Shown here: one piece after another, positions 36,301 to 48,300 of the stretch | How positions within the stretch are numbered: the first letter of the stretch is position 1 | How the letters are laid out: every line of letters begins with the position of its first letter | Translations under genes and position numbers: made by a program | Assembly (NCBI RefSeq): GCF_902459465.1 | Contig: NC_047066.1 | Coordinates: 14,449,047-14,513,046 of the forward strand | Length of the DNA: 64,000 nucleotides | From: Asterias rubens | Lineage: Eukaryota; Echinodermata; Asteroidea; Forcipulatida; Asteriidae | Direction: 5' to 3' | Notes under the pieces: generated by a model | Told to the model about the DNA's origin: nothing | The model's input: only the letters and a program-made list of their open reading frames with translations | Database searches by the model: none

Positions 36301-39300
36301 TGTTGCAAGCACCAAAGTATGCCTATATATTGGTAAAATGTGACCATTATAACCGTTGTTTGAAGGCATACGAAATTAGATAGAGTAATTATAGTGTTAC
36401 ATGTATTATTACTGAGAAATCCAATTGATTGAAGCTGTTACATAAACGAGAGGGGAATAGTTTATGTACTAGCCTTTGACTCGTACATTCTATCCACAAA
36501 TTAATCTAAACTTTCTTATCTTCAAGTACGCGCTAATCCTCCAATCAGATTGGAAGAATGGAGTGGTCATAAAAACCTATATTGCACGGCTAATATCACT
36601 ACCATGCGTATTGTGCGTTCTGTGTCACGCGCCAAGTTTGCTTGAAGATAAATACGTTATCACACGCGCGCTCGTGGAAATACGGAAAATATAGCGCGTC
36701 TGCGTCCCATATCCAACTCCGCCTTCGGCCTCGTTGGATATGGGACGCAGAAGCGCTATACTTTTCCGTATTCCACTCGCGCTTGTGTGATAACTTATAT
36801 TGTCCATTCTCCTTGACAGAATCATAACTATTAAAGACACTGGACACAATTGGCAATTGTCAAAGACTAGCCTTCACAGTCGGTGTATCTCAACATATGC
36901 ATAAAATAACTAACCTGTGAAAATTTGAGCTCAATCGGTCATCGAAGTTGCGAGATAATAATGAAAGATAAAAACACCCTTGTCACATGAAGTTGTGTGC
37001 GTTTAAATGGTTGATTTCGAGACCTCACATTCTAAACCTGAGGTCTCAAAATCAAATTCGTGGAAAATTACGTCTTTCTCAAAAACTATGGCACTTCAGA
37101 GGGAGCCGTTTCTCACAATGTTTTATACCATCAACCTCTCCCCATTACTCATCACCAAGAAAGGTTTTATGCTAATAATTATTTTGAGTAATTATCAATA
37201 GTGTCCACTGCCTTTAAGACATGTTGATCAATGCCTACCTTTGATTTGGGTAGAATCCGTACCAGCACCGTGCAGCCAGGAATACTAGGGAACTTGCTCA
37301 TAGCCTCTGCCGATAATTCATCTATCTTGGGCATACCAGCGTGGACTCTCAACTGATAACCACCTAGGTTTAGCTGGTAAAACAATAACAATAGAAAAAA
37401 ATGTTGTTTAACACACACAAGTGTGTATAAACACCTGCACATGCCTCGTCATTGTCCCACTTTATATTTTATTTCTTTTGGCAACAGCTCCCATTGGTTT
37501 ATTGACCCAATTCACCTGACATCATCATCAGAATAATCTTGGCTGCGCCATTTTGGTGGTCATTGTTTATTCAGTGAAGTGCACATTTTAGGCGACGCGG
37601 CATATATACGTAAACATATTGACCACCAAAATCGTGAGCGTGGCACAGTCGACACGTGTGACGTGCGTGCAAGGGGTAAATACACATAAAATGTTAAATG
37701 CACATTTAATCAAAGGTTAATCAAATCAAAATTAAAAACAAGAACTGACTCCGCGGTAGTACAGTTAATTACGATCCTAAAAAGCTAAAATAGTAGTCCC
37801 AGCCAATTTTCTATACCTTCCGCCCGGGTAGTAGTTAAAACAGCAAGACAGTTCTTTTCAGAACTGAGAAGTCTCCCGAACATCCGATAAATCTACTCCG
37901 CGGTAGTAGAATAAAGAAAGACAGTTCCCAAAGAACAAACTCAACCTGGCAAGTAGATACACACACGGTGTTGTCGAAAACAAAAAAATATATAACTTAC
38001 CTGATTAGAACTATCCGAGTAAAGCGAAACAACCGATGCTCCAACGACCACCACAGTCCCAGTGACCCTGTCAACGGTGTAGACTCGGAGCACGGTTAAA
38101 TTCGTCACCTCAGCCGATTGGACATTGTAGCGAAAGTGGAATTGGGGGCACCGAGCGGAGGTGTCTAGAAGGGAAAAGGCTGCTATGTCTGAACGGTCCT
38201 TGGCCACAGGTGTAACAACGCGACCAGTAACCTGCAATTTCCCAACAATACAGGGTGAGTCAAAAAGAAGTCGACCGGGATTGGTGATGTTTTTGAAATA
38301 AACAAATGGCACTCAAAAGTTCAGTAAAGCATATATTTAACTCTCCAGCTTATTAGAAAAAAAAAGTGAAAGAAATTGATCATTTCTAAGAGGACTTATA
38401 ACTATTTTAAGGGCAGTGGACACTTATTGGTAATTACTCAAAATAATTATTAGCATAAAACCTTACTTGGGAACGAGTAATGGAGAGCTGTTGATAGTTT
38501 TAAACATTGTGAGAAACGACCCCCTCTAAAGAACATGTAACATAGTTTTCGAGAAAGAAGCAATTTTCCGCGAATTTGATTTTTAGACCTCAGAATTAGA
38601 TTTTGAGGTCTCGAAATCAAGCATCTGAAAGCACACAACTTCGTGTTACAAGGGTGTCTTTTTCTTTCATTATTATCTGGCAACTTCGACGACCAATTGA
38701 GCTCAAATTTTCTCAGGTTTGTTATTTTATGCATATGTTGAGATACACTAAGTGAGAAGACTGGTCTTTGACAATTACCAATAGTGTCCAGTGTCTTTAA
38801 TAATGGTACTCATTTTGCAAGCTGTCCACGGAATACTTGACAAAACAAATGTAAAGTGAATACTCAGATGTTAAGATTCAGTCAAGCATTCACAATCCAT
38901 GGACAACTACAAACATGAGTGCTTTCAGTAAAACAAGCAGAACTTCTCTAGAGTCCCGTAAAAATAAAATCTGAAATTGTTTCGACTCATTTCTCAAAAA
39001 CTACAGCACCTCAGCAAGTAACATTTTAAGGGAAGCTTTCCACTATCATTTTCTTCAATATGTTTTGTTTCGTACAAAAAGTACAACCCAAACCCCTTAA
39101 GAACACAGGTGTCATGACTGGGACGATCAAACCCACACTCTGTGATCAGAGACACGAGCTCGAGTCCGGTGCTCTTAATCGCTAGGCAATGACACGCAAT
39201 GCTGTACCAACAAATATCCAAACAGTCGCATGATTTTTATAGAAGGATTGCACATGACATCATTGACCATCCTATTTGCTGTAAAACAATGGGATAAGTG

Positions 39301-42300
39301 CGCAGATACGAGCTGCGCACAACTCTCAGCCAATGATACATACATAGCTTTTTACGATTGCATGTTTCATCAAAGATGGTGGCCAATGCAGGGGGTCGAC
39401 TATTCATGAGACAACTGACTTTGGACAATCCCCCAAGTATCTTTGTGAACTCATCTCTACCTAGCACAGCAGTCGTGCTCTACGGTCTGCTGGATCTCAC
39501 TTGCTGATAGAGCCTAGGTCTAGAACAATTCGTTACAGAGACCATACTTTCGCCAAAGCTACTCCTGCCCTATGGAATAAGCTCCCTGTCTCACTTCGCA
39601 AAATAACATCACTCAACAACTTCAAGACGGAACTAAAAAACACACTTGTTTACTTAGACTTACTTATTCAAAAGCCTCCTCAAGACATTTCTTTTTCCCC
39701 ACCCATCCTAGTTTGTTTGTTATTCTTTTGTTTTGTTGTCATAGTCTCATGTAAAGCGCTCTGTTCTCCGTAGAGCGCTATATAAATGTTTCATATTATT
39801 ATTATTAGACTTACGTGTACATTGGGTTTACTTTAACTACAAGTATTGTATACTCTTCATTTTTAAATGTCTAATGTTTTCTTTTTGTGTAGGCGCCTTG
39901 AGTGCGCATTATAAATCCATATTATTATAATTATTATTATTATTATTACCTTACAAATGGTTGCATTATCTGGCAGGAATCGTACTCCATCGATATAGAG
40001 ATCAAAGCCCTCTGCAGCAGGAATCGTGGTGTGCGGTTCAGCCTTACTGGGGTCATGTTTGACCCAGGCTGGGTCGGGATCCTCTTCGACTTCTGGCTCC
40101 TCTTCAACGGCAGGGGGCGGGGGCTCTTCACTATATAATGAGAGGTACAAATTGAAAGATGACAAAATATTAGAACCCTTCCAGGGCCCAACTTCATGGT
40201 TCTGCTTACCGTCTGCGCTTCTGATTCCCATTCTCTGCTTAATAGTAATAATAATAACAACCAGGTTTTATATAGCACTTTTCACACCCGAAGGGCGTCT
40301 CCAAGCACTTCCAACGTTATTACCCCTGGTCACTGGGCCATTTAATTCATTCCTTACTCAGCTCCGAATGGCATATACAGCCTGTGCAACAAATATGCGC
40401 TACTACTATGAGCTAAATCAATCACAAGAACCATCTCTGCCCTCACTGGAACCCAGTTATTAGAGTTATGTGTCTTGCTCACGGACACATAAGTGTCACG
40501 AACCCACACTCTGCTGAACCGAAACACCAGAGCTTGAGTTCGGTGCTCTTATTGTTTGGCGTCAAATTTTGGTATTTTTAGCTGTCTATAGCGAAGAACA
40601 CCTTTTTGATACGAATGTGCACAGAAAAACTCTGTGCTAGCCCGTGAAAAATGCTTGCTGAAAGCACAGAATCAGTGCTTCCGTAAGCACTGATTCCTTA
40701 GTTACGGTTAGCAGAGCAATGAAATTGGGCCCATATCTTTCTAGAAAAAGTCCTCAAAACAAAGAACCTGCATCCGATTTCACGAAACACTAGGATTAAT
40801 CCTATCTCGAGTTGGGATGAGTACCCCGTCCTAACTTAGGATGGGTTCATGCTTCCTAACGTCTTCGTATACGAAACTGAACTCGTCCTATGTCCTAAGA
40901 TTAATCCTAAGTTAGGAAGAGTTTTGTGAAATCGCAGGCTGGGCTCGATTTCACATTCACAAAGAGGTAAAAATTTATCTTAAACTGTGCAGCAATCCTT
41001 ATCGCTTAGTTAAGTGTGATGTCACAATACAAATCACTATGGTAAAACTGAAAATTTGTCTTGCGATAAATGGACCCTTCCCATGAAATATGCTAATTAA
41101 ATTCACGAATGTGTACAGACCCTATTGGCTGGCAAACGCCCAAGAGTTGTGCACTAAGCAGACAGGCAACTGTGTCTGCGTCTCACAGCCATTAGCCGTG
41201 TACGAAACAGCGCGATGTTCCTTCATTTTGCCAACCAAAATGTTTGTGCGCACGCACTGTGTGCAATTTACATATTTCATGGGAAGTGTTTATTGTATTG
41301 CTTTGTGAAATAGGTCCCTGGCTCAATTTCACAAAGAACCATGAGAACAAAGAATTGAAAGATTGATCTTAAGAATACAATTCACTATGGTACGTGATAT
41401 TGACAACTCATCCTTAGATGAATCGTAGCGCTTTGTGAAATCTCATGGATTCAGTTTTAAAACAGATTTTTATAATTTTGTGTACAAACTAATCACAAAC
41501 GATGAAAAGAAACGTAACATAGATTCAGTTCTTATTTAAGAAATGCTTACAGAACAACAAACAAATGATAAACAAAGAGGCATAAATACAAGTGTACAAA
41601 ACATTTTATAGCAGTTGCAATTTTCCCATTGACATTATGTTCTACTTACTCTTCAGTAACTTCAGGGGGTTCACCATCAAACACTGTCACAACGATCTCC
41701 GATCCGACTCGTAATATATCTGCAAGGAATAGGAACAAACTCATAATCATAGTGTGAACTGCATGGAAACTGTTAGCCAAGACAGCGTAAAATTAGAGTA
41801 TAGGGTTCTAATCCCACCCAGGCACTCTGCAGAGTTTCCCCCTTAGCAACACTCGAAGAGCATTGACTCCATAATCCCCTTTTATTAAAATATATGACCA
41901 AATGACTAGAGTGCACAGGTTGTATTTCAGTAATGTAATCGATCACTGCTTTTTTTTTTTTTCACAGGACTCGGGAAAGTACTGAGTATACAGTGCTACA
42001 TGCATCGGTGTATATGGGTAAAAACCAAAAATTAATATTCTTTATCGCCGATGCAAATTTAACATCTATTAGATCACTGCTCCGTTTTGGTAACCTTATC
42101 TTTCATATTTGTAAACAACAACATCAATAAAAGGATAACAATATCACTTTATACCTTCCTCCGGGAATTCCTTCTTTGCTCCCTCCGCAGTTACATCCTC
42201 TGGAACCTCCCCAAAGTACAATGGTACAGTCTGTTCCCCCTCAGTAAAGAGCCAAGTTGACGTCTGGGCTACACCATTATCCTCACCATCCAGGGAAGTT

Positions 42301-45300
42301 CCAGGTCTCTTTTGATAGACAGGAATAAGGGCCCATCCAATGGCATTTTTACTATCCATCTGGCTATCCTCTGATGAATAGGAAAGTACAAAGCAAAACA
42401 AAAAAGTTTATTTATTTAAAAATGTTGTAGCAGCACACCGCTGAATTGCGACAGTGGCTTATTCATAGACAATATATACCTCTACCCTCGCATGTACCCA
42501 TTTATACCACTGGGTGAAGAGAAGCATTTGTCAAGGACACACATGTCATGACTGGGACCCGAACCCACACTCCGATGACTTATCCACCAGAACTTGAATT
42601 TGATGCTCTAAACCACTAAACCACTAAACCATGACACCCCAATACATGCTTTAAAGGCACTGGACACTATTGGCAATTACTCAAAACAATGGTTAGAATT
42701 CCTTGGTAAAGAGCAAATGAGAGCTGTTGGTAATATACAAGATTGTGAGAAATTACAAGATTGTGAGAAATTGAAGTAATATTGTTTTTGAGAAAGAGGT
42801 AATTTCTCACTCAAATATTAAAAGACTTCAGGCCTGAAGCCTGGAAGCATTGCTCCTTACCAAGTGAGTTCTTATGCTAACAATTATTTTGAGTAAAAAC
42901 CAATAGTGTCCAGTGCCTTAACCATCAGAACTTGAATTTGATGCTCAAAACCACTCGGCCATGTCGGCCATGACATCCCATGCTTTAACTACTTACCTTC
43001 ACCCTCATTTGGTGTGGTCCCGTACTGGATTGACAGTACAACATGAGGGTCTGCATTGCCACCATGCTGGACAATCTCCGTTGAATCCACCTCGTCAAAC
43101 ACAACCTGTGGGACTGGGACAGCCACCCGATGCTTTGGGGTCTGTGCAATGGATGCTTCAATGGTATCGCTTTGCCCGTCAGTTGCAAAGGATGATATGA
43201 ATACTGAGTCGCAGTTCTTGGTTTGTAAAGTCTTGCCATTGAGGATCAGGCTAACGGTGACGAAGAGCTTTTCAGTTTGGAAGTCGGCCAACTGTGGTAA
43301 AAAAGAGCAGTACATTTAACAACAATATACCGTAACGAGTTTGAATGTCTTTAAGAACTTTTACTCCTAATGTTATAATTCTGTTTCTTATTTTTTTAAT
43401 TTGTCCATAATGCCATAAACAGCGAGCATGTCTACAGTTAATGCGTTATATAAGTTTTGGTATTATTATTATTATTATTATTAGCAGACCAATTGAACTT
43501 TGCTCTTGAGGGGGGCACAGCAATTTCCCTCTAGTAAGGTGCACTTCTATGAGGAAAAGTAAATTTGTATTGAAACTTTGCAAAGGGCACCACAGCAAAA
43601 GCACAAGGCACCATGGCAACGGTGCTGTGGATTATTCCAAGACCTGGGATCTGATGTTTTGACAGACTGATGCCACTAAATAAATAGTTTAAACAATGGG
43701 AGAACAAACGAAGTCCTTGATTTACTGGGTCAACAAACATGTATGTGAACACGGACACAGAGGACACAGAGGACTCTAATAAAAACGACCATTATCCTAC
43801 TCAAGCATGTCAAGCCATCTTGTTTTGCCCAGATGAAAATCAAGTTTACCAAACTTTGACTTGAAGGAAAATGTGGTCCCTTTTTGTTAACAGATAATTT
43901 ACATAGATATTAAATTTGCATCGGGGATAAGGATATTCATTTTGATTTCATTTATTCATTTTTTTCACAGAACGCGGGTATGTACCAAGTATAAACTGCT
44001 AACCCGTACTGGTGCTAACACACAATCATAAATACCTAAGACAGTTTATCCATTCTAATTGGTCGAGGGGGCATCACGTGGACGATATAACACCAGTAAA
44101 AAGTGTTTGAACATGGGCGTGACACGCAAACTTGCACCTGTGCTTATAAGACAGTTTATTCATTCCTATTGATCAAGAGCTGGAACACCTGTGCCACATC
44201 ACGCGATATGCGCGACGCACACCTCAATCTCCTTATAAGGAGTTTTCACCAGAGGGCCTTACCATTTCATAGCTAGAGGGGTGTTAAATCGAAAGAAATC
44301 ATTGAACAATTAACAATTTTGCATTTTTTTAACTTATGACCAAAATCGGTTTAAAACTAGTGGTTTAAACCCGCCGAGGCCTGGTTCTTGATAATTTACC
44401 TCGACTTCTCTGTAAAATAATCAAGAACCGGGCCTCGGCGGGTGTAAACCACTAGTTTAAAACCTCTTCACCACACTTTGATTCCCTTATCGGTGTACAA
44501 TGTATATGGGTATAAACCAAAACTTAGTATAGATAACATACATGATAATTAAGGTACACGTAAGTGCACAAAAGGTAATGTTACCTGACTTGTTGTAAGG
44601 TTCCATTTCAGCTTCAGACCAATATTTTTCAGGCCTGCCTTAGACAATTTGATGTGCGTTTCAGATGGTTCTGGTTCTGGTTCCGGTGCTTCCTCCTCTT
44701 CGCTTGGTGCTTCAGAAGCGACCTCGGGTTGAGGCTCTTGGGCTGGTTTTACAGCCGATGGCTCACGCAATCTATGAAGAACAAGAAAGGAGATTTAAAT
44801 TTACAGGAAACAAATATTACTTAATTCAGTCCATTATGCAGCAGCAGCTCCAGAGTCGCGCCGAACCAAATTCTGAATTAACTATCTGAAAAGTTCAACG
44901 TCTTAAACAGAAGTCGCTAGAAGTCGAAACATCGACTGTTGCAGTCGTTTGGAACGACTCTGGAGCGCCTTGGTTTCAGACGTCCAACTTGTCATGAGCC
45001 GAGCCATGTTATGTTAAGTTCTGAAGCAAAAAGTTATTTGGTTCGACCTAGAGGGGCTCCTAATCTATTTGGGTCGACCTAGAGGGGCTCCTAATCTATT
45101 TGGTTCGACCTAGAGGGGCTCCTAATCTATTTGGGTCGACCTAGAGGGGCTCCTAATCTATTTGGGTCGACCTAGAGGGGCTCCTAATCTATTTGGTTCG
45201 ACCTAGAGGGGCTCCTAATCTATTTGGTTCGACCTAGAGGGGCTCCTAATCTATTTGGTTCAGCGCGCCTGTCTGGAACGGGTGTAAGAATACTATATTT

Positions 45301-45363
45301 ATAATCAGACGACCCACAGAAAGCAAATGAAAACTAATGTGACTATTGGTACAGTAAGGGATG

Positions 45364-45397
<34 letters not shown>

Positions 45398-48300
45398 TAA
45401 TAATAATAATAAATGATATTTATAGAGTGCCTTTTACAAAAGTTACAAAGCGCTGTACAATAAGGGATGCGCTTATTTATTGCAAAAGACTGGTCAATAA
45501 CATTGGTTCCAGCTGATTGGCCCAGCGTTTGCAATCACAAGGTTGTGGGTTCGAATCCTACAAAGCTAACAGCTGATTTTACAATGACTAGAATAAGTAT
45601 TGTTGTCTAGATACAAATATTTTTGATTTGTGCAACTCATATTCATAGACAATAAACCAATGTTTGTATGAGAGAGCTGGGCTGTTGCCAGTTTGGCATT
45701 TACATCCCTTGTGGGAGTTTTCCCTTGATTCCCTTGACGGAAAGATCATATCAACAAACAAACAAACAGTCAAAGAAACAAAAATAGCTGAAGAGGTGGA
45801 AGTTGTACTCACTGAGGTGTTTTTCTGTGAACTTCAGGCAAAGCCATTGGTGTTTTACCAGCTTGAATATCTTGATATGTTCTTACAAGGTCAAGAGTGA
45901 GTACGTGGAAAGGTTCACTCAGAAAAACCTGTGAAGTCAGACAATAAAAATAAATATGTTCCAGAAAATTGCATTGTGACCGCCTTGAGTTATATTTCAA
46001 AAGGTTATCAGGTGGTTGTACTTGTAGAACAAAAAGTGTCAAAATGAAGCATGTTGTATGCTCTTTTCAGCCATGTATAAAACTGAAAAAAAGTTTACTG
46101 TTGCTCTGTGACTCAAGTTCACAAAACCCATCACAAAAAGTATGGTCCCTTTTCGCAAAGAAAATATATCCTATCATTGTCAATGAATATAACAATAATA
46201 ATAATGTATTATATAGCGCATTTTCCATATAAATGTTCAAATGCGCTAAAACACTTATATTATTAACAGAATAGGTGAGTTTTGAGCGTTGAAGATATTG
46301 ATAGATTGTTGATAACAAAGAGAGAGCGTTAGTTTATTTCACAGTTTGGGAGCAGCAGTAGTGAAGGCTCTATCACCAAGTGTGGGTAGCATCTTGGGAG
46401 ATGGGTGGTTTAGCGTGATGCCTTGAGAGGAGCGAAGGGAGTAGCTGGATGGTTGCGTGATAGTTATAAGTTCAGATAGGTAGGGAGGAGCTAGACCTTG
46501 GATGCGTTTGAAGGGTAGAAGGAGTATTTTGTATTCAATCCGGGACCTGATGGGTAGCCACAGCCTGGCTACCATGGGCAGCGCGCCATATCGATACCTC
46601 TCGTCACTAACACCTGGGAGGGATGTACTGAGGAACAACACCGATTGGCTCATGAAATTGGTTATGCATTAGATGTAAAGTGTGTACAGAAAAAACAAAA
46701 ACATTCTTTAAGACCAAAGACATGTGTGCGCGCGTAGAAAGGTTTGATTACATACGCTCATTAAAATGTGCTAGATTCTAGAACATTTTAATGAACAAAT
46801 TCCAGGGGTTATGATCGAGCAAGGCATGCTGGGGAAAAATGGCGCGGCGAGAGCGATCACTCCTGGGAACGAGGTTGGGGTAGCCAACTACTTGCAAGTT
46901 TGATTTTATTCACAGCTGATTTCTCATTCACTTACTTTGTAAATATTCGCTCGTATTTATTAGGTGGTGTTTTACTTCTTTTTAGTATGTACATATATGC
47001 CTATATCTGTGTATTGTTGTAATTGCTTTTAACTAATAATCGTTTTATTCTTGTTCATGCCAATAAATGTCTGTATATTTATAAGGAGAAAATAAAGTAC
47101 TCTAATTCTAAATCTAAATAAAGGGAATACGACAAGGATCTAATCAATACCTGTCTCATCTGGTGATAGTCCCCAGCTTTCATGAATTTCTCTTTCAGTA
47201 AAATGAGGAGAGTGAGACACACATCCTCAAAGACAAGCCGGTTCCATCCGCTGGTGAAGCATTGATCCCAGACGTACATCACTGCTGGTGTCTTTAGTAC
47301 GCATACAAACCCCTGTACATGTAAATAAATAATGATCGTCATATCAGTGAAGTCCATGAATGTTTTTGAGCCATTAGTTTGATTTGGTTGACCTAGGAAC
47401 CACAACAAATAATTTAATGTTTTGTTTTGTTTATTTATGAGAGATTGCCTAGGCCACGGACGGCCAATTCAAGGTGTGGGCTACTGCCACCAGGGGCATG
47501 TTGCCACCTAGCTGCTAGGGCTGAAACAGAGTGCCCCCCTTCATGGTCCAAGGATTTAGACAGGAGTCTCATCAGAGCCAAAACGCTGTATCTCAATTTT
47601 GCTAAATGGGTATCTCGCATGAGAATGCTCGGGGTGCAACATTTGTACAACGTCAATCACAAGTTCGAGTGGTCAAGTTCACCCGGCCCAAGCTCTGGTG
47701 TTGTCAGCAGCAGAGAGTTTGATACCCGGTCATGAAACTTCTGCCCTTGAGCAAGGCACTTAACCATAATTACTTCGTAAAAAGTTCGGAATACTGCATT
47801 CTGCTCTACAGCCAGGCTCCTAGTGCATGGACGATACCCATTGCCTACATCTAATCATGGAGGAAGGAAGAGAAGGAGCTCGAACGACCCGCAAAACCGC
47901 AGAGTAATAAAAGAATACCCTGACAATGCCCCTGTCTGACAAGTGGAAAAAGATAGGAGACCTCCAGCTGGACGGCCGATTAACGAGGATTAGATCTCTT
48001 TGTACAGAACGTGTGGTACCGCCAGTCTGCGCTCTTGCCTGCGTGTAAAGTTGAATCATTGGAGACAAGAATTGTGAATATACATGTTTTCATTTACCGT
48101 TTGTGGTGTTTCACGGAAACATCATGGCATATTTTTACATTTTTTGTGACTTTCTGGTCACTAGCGGTGGTTCAAAATTTGGGTATTAGCACACGAGGGT
48201 GGTTGGTATTCAATTGTGTTTTTCGATTTGGTGGGCACAAGTGTACACAGTTTTTTCTGTATTATATCCATACGACATACGACATCATAGTTGAGTGAAG

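Larger units (their letters stand above)
30371..44771 (-). other. beta-rich C-terminal tail block of the large gene (exons 11-24)
   Basis: Residues about 557-1366. Recurrent beta-type signatures suggest several C2-like or similar sandwich modules: GWALIPVYQ (exon 13), FDLYIDGVRFLPDNATICK then VTGRVV (exons 15-16), GGYQLRVHAGMP (exon 17) and GWCVVPLFDKG (exon 21). The aromatic-strand/VPLF pattern reminds me of the C-terminal region of CCDC17-type proteins, but this is a weak visual resemblance. Two acidic Pro/Glu linkers (in exons 11 and 15) separate modules. The tail ends with a charged stretch, ALSEAYWEEEAKFQEVMKK (exon 23), and a 12-residue last exon (DQMFEQENAIAP). Confidence 0.5.

Noticed and set aside
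40026-40463. 145-aa plus-strand frame
   Set aside because: It runs antisense through exon 15 of the large gene and into a SINE; the minus-strand exon has proper splice sites and phase.
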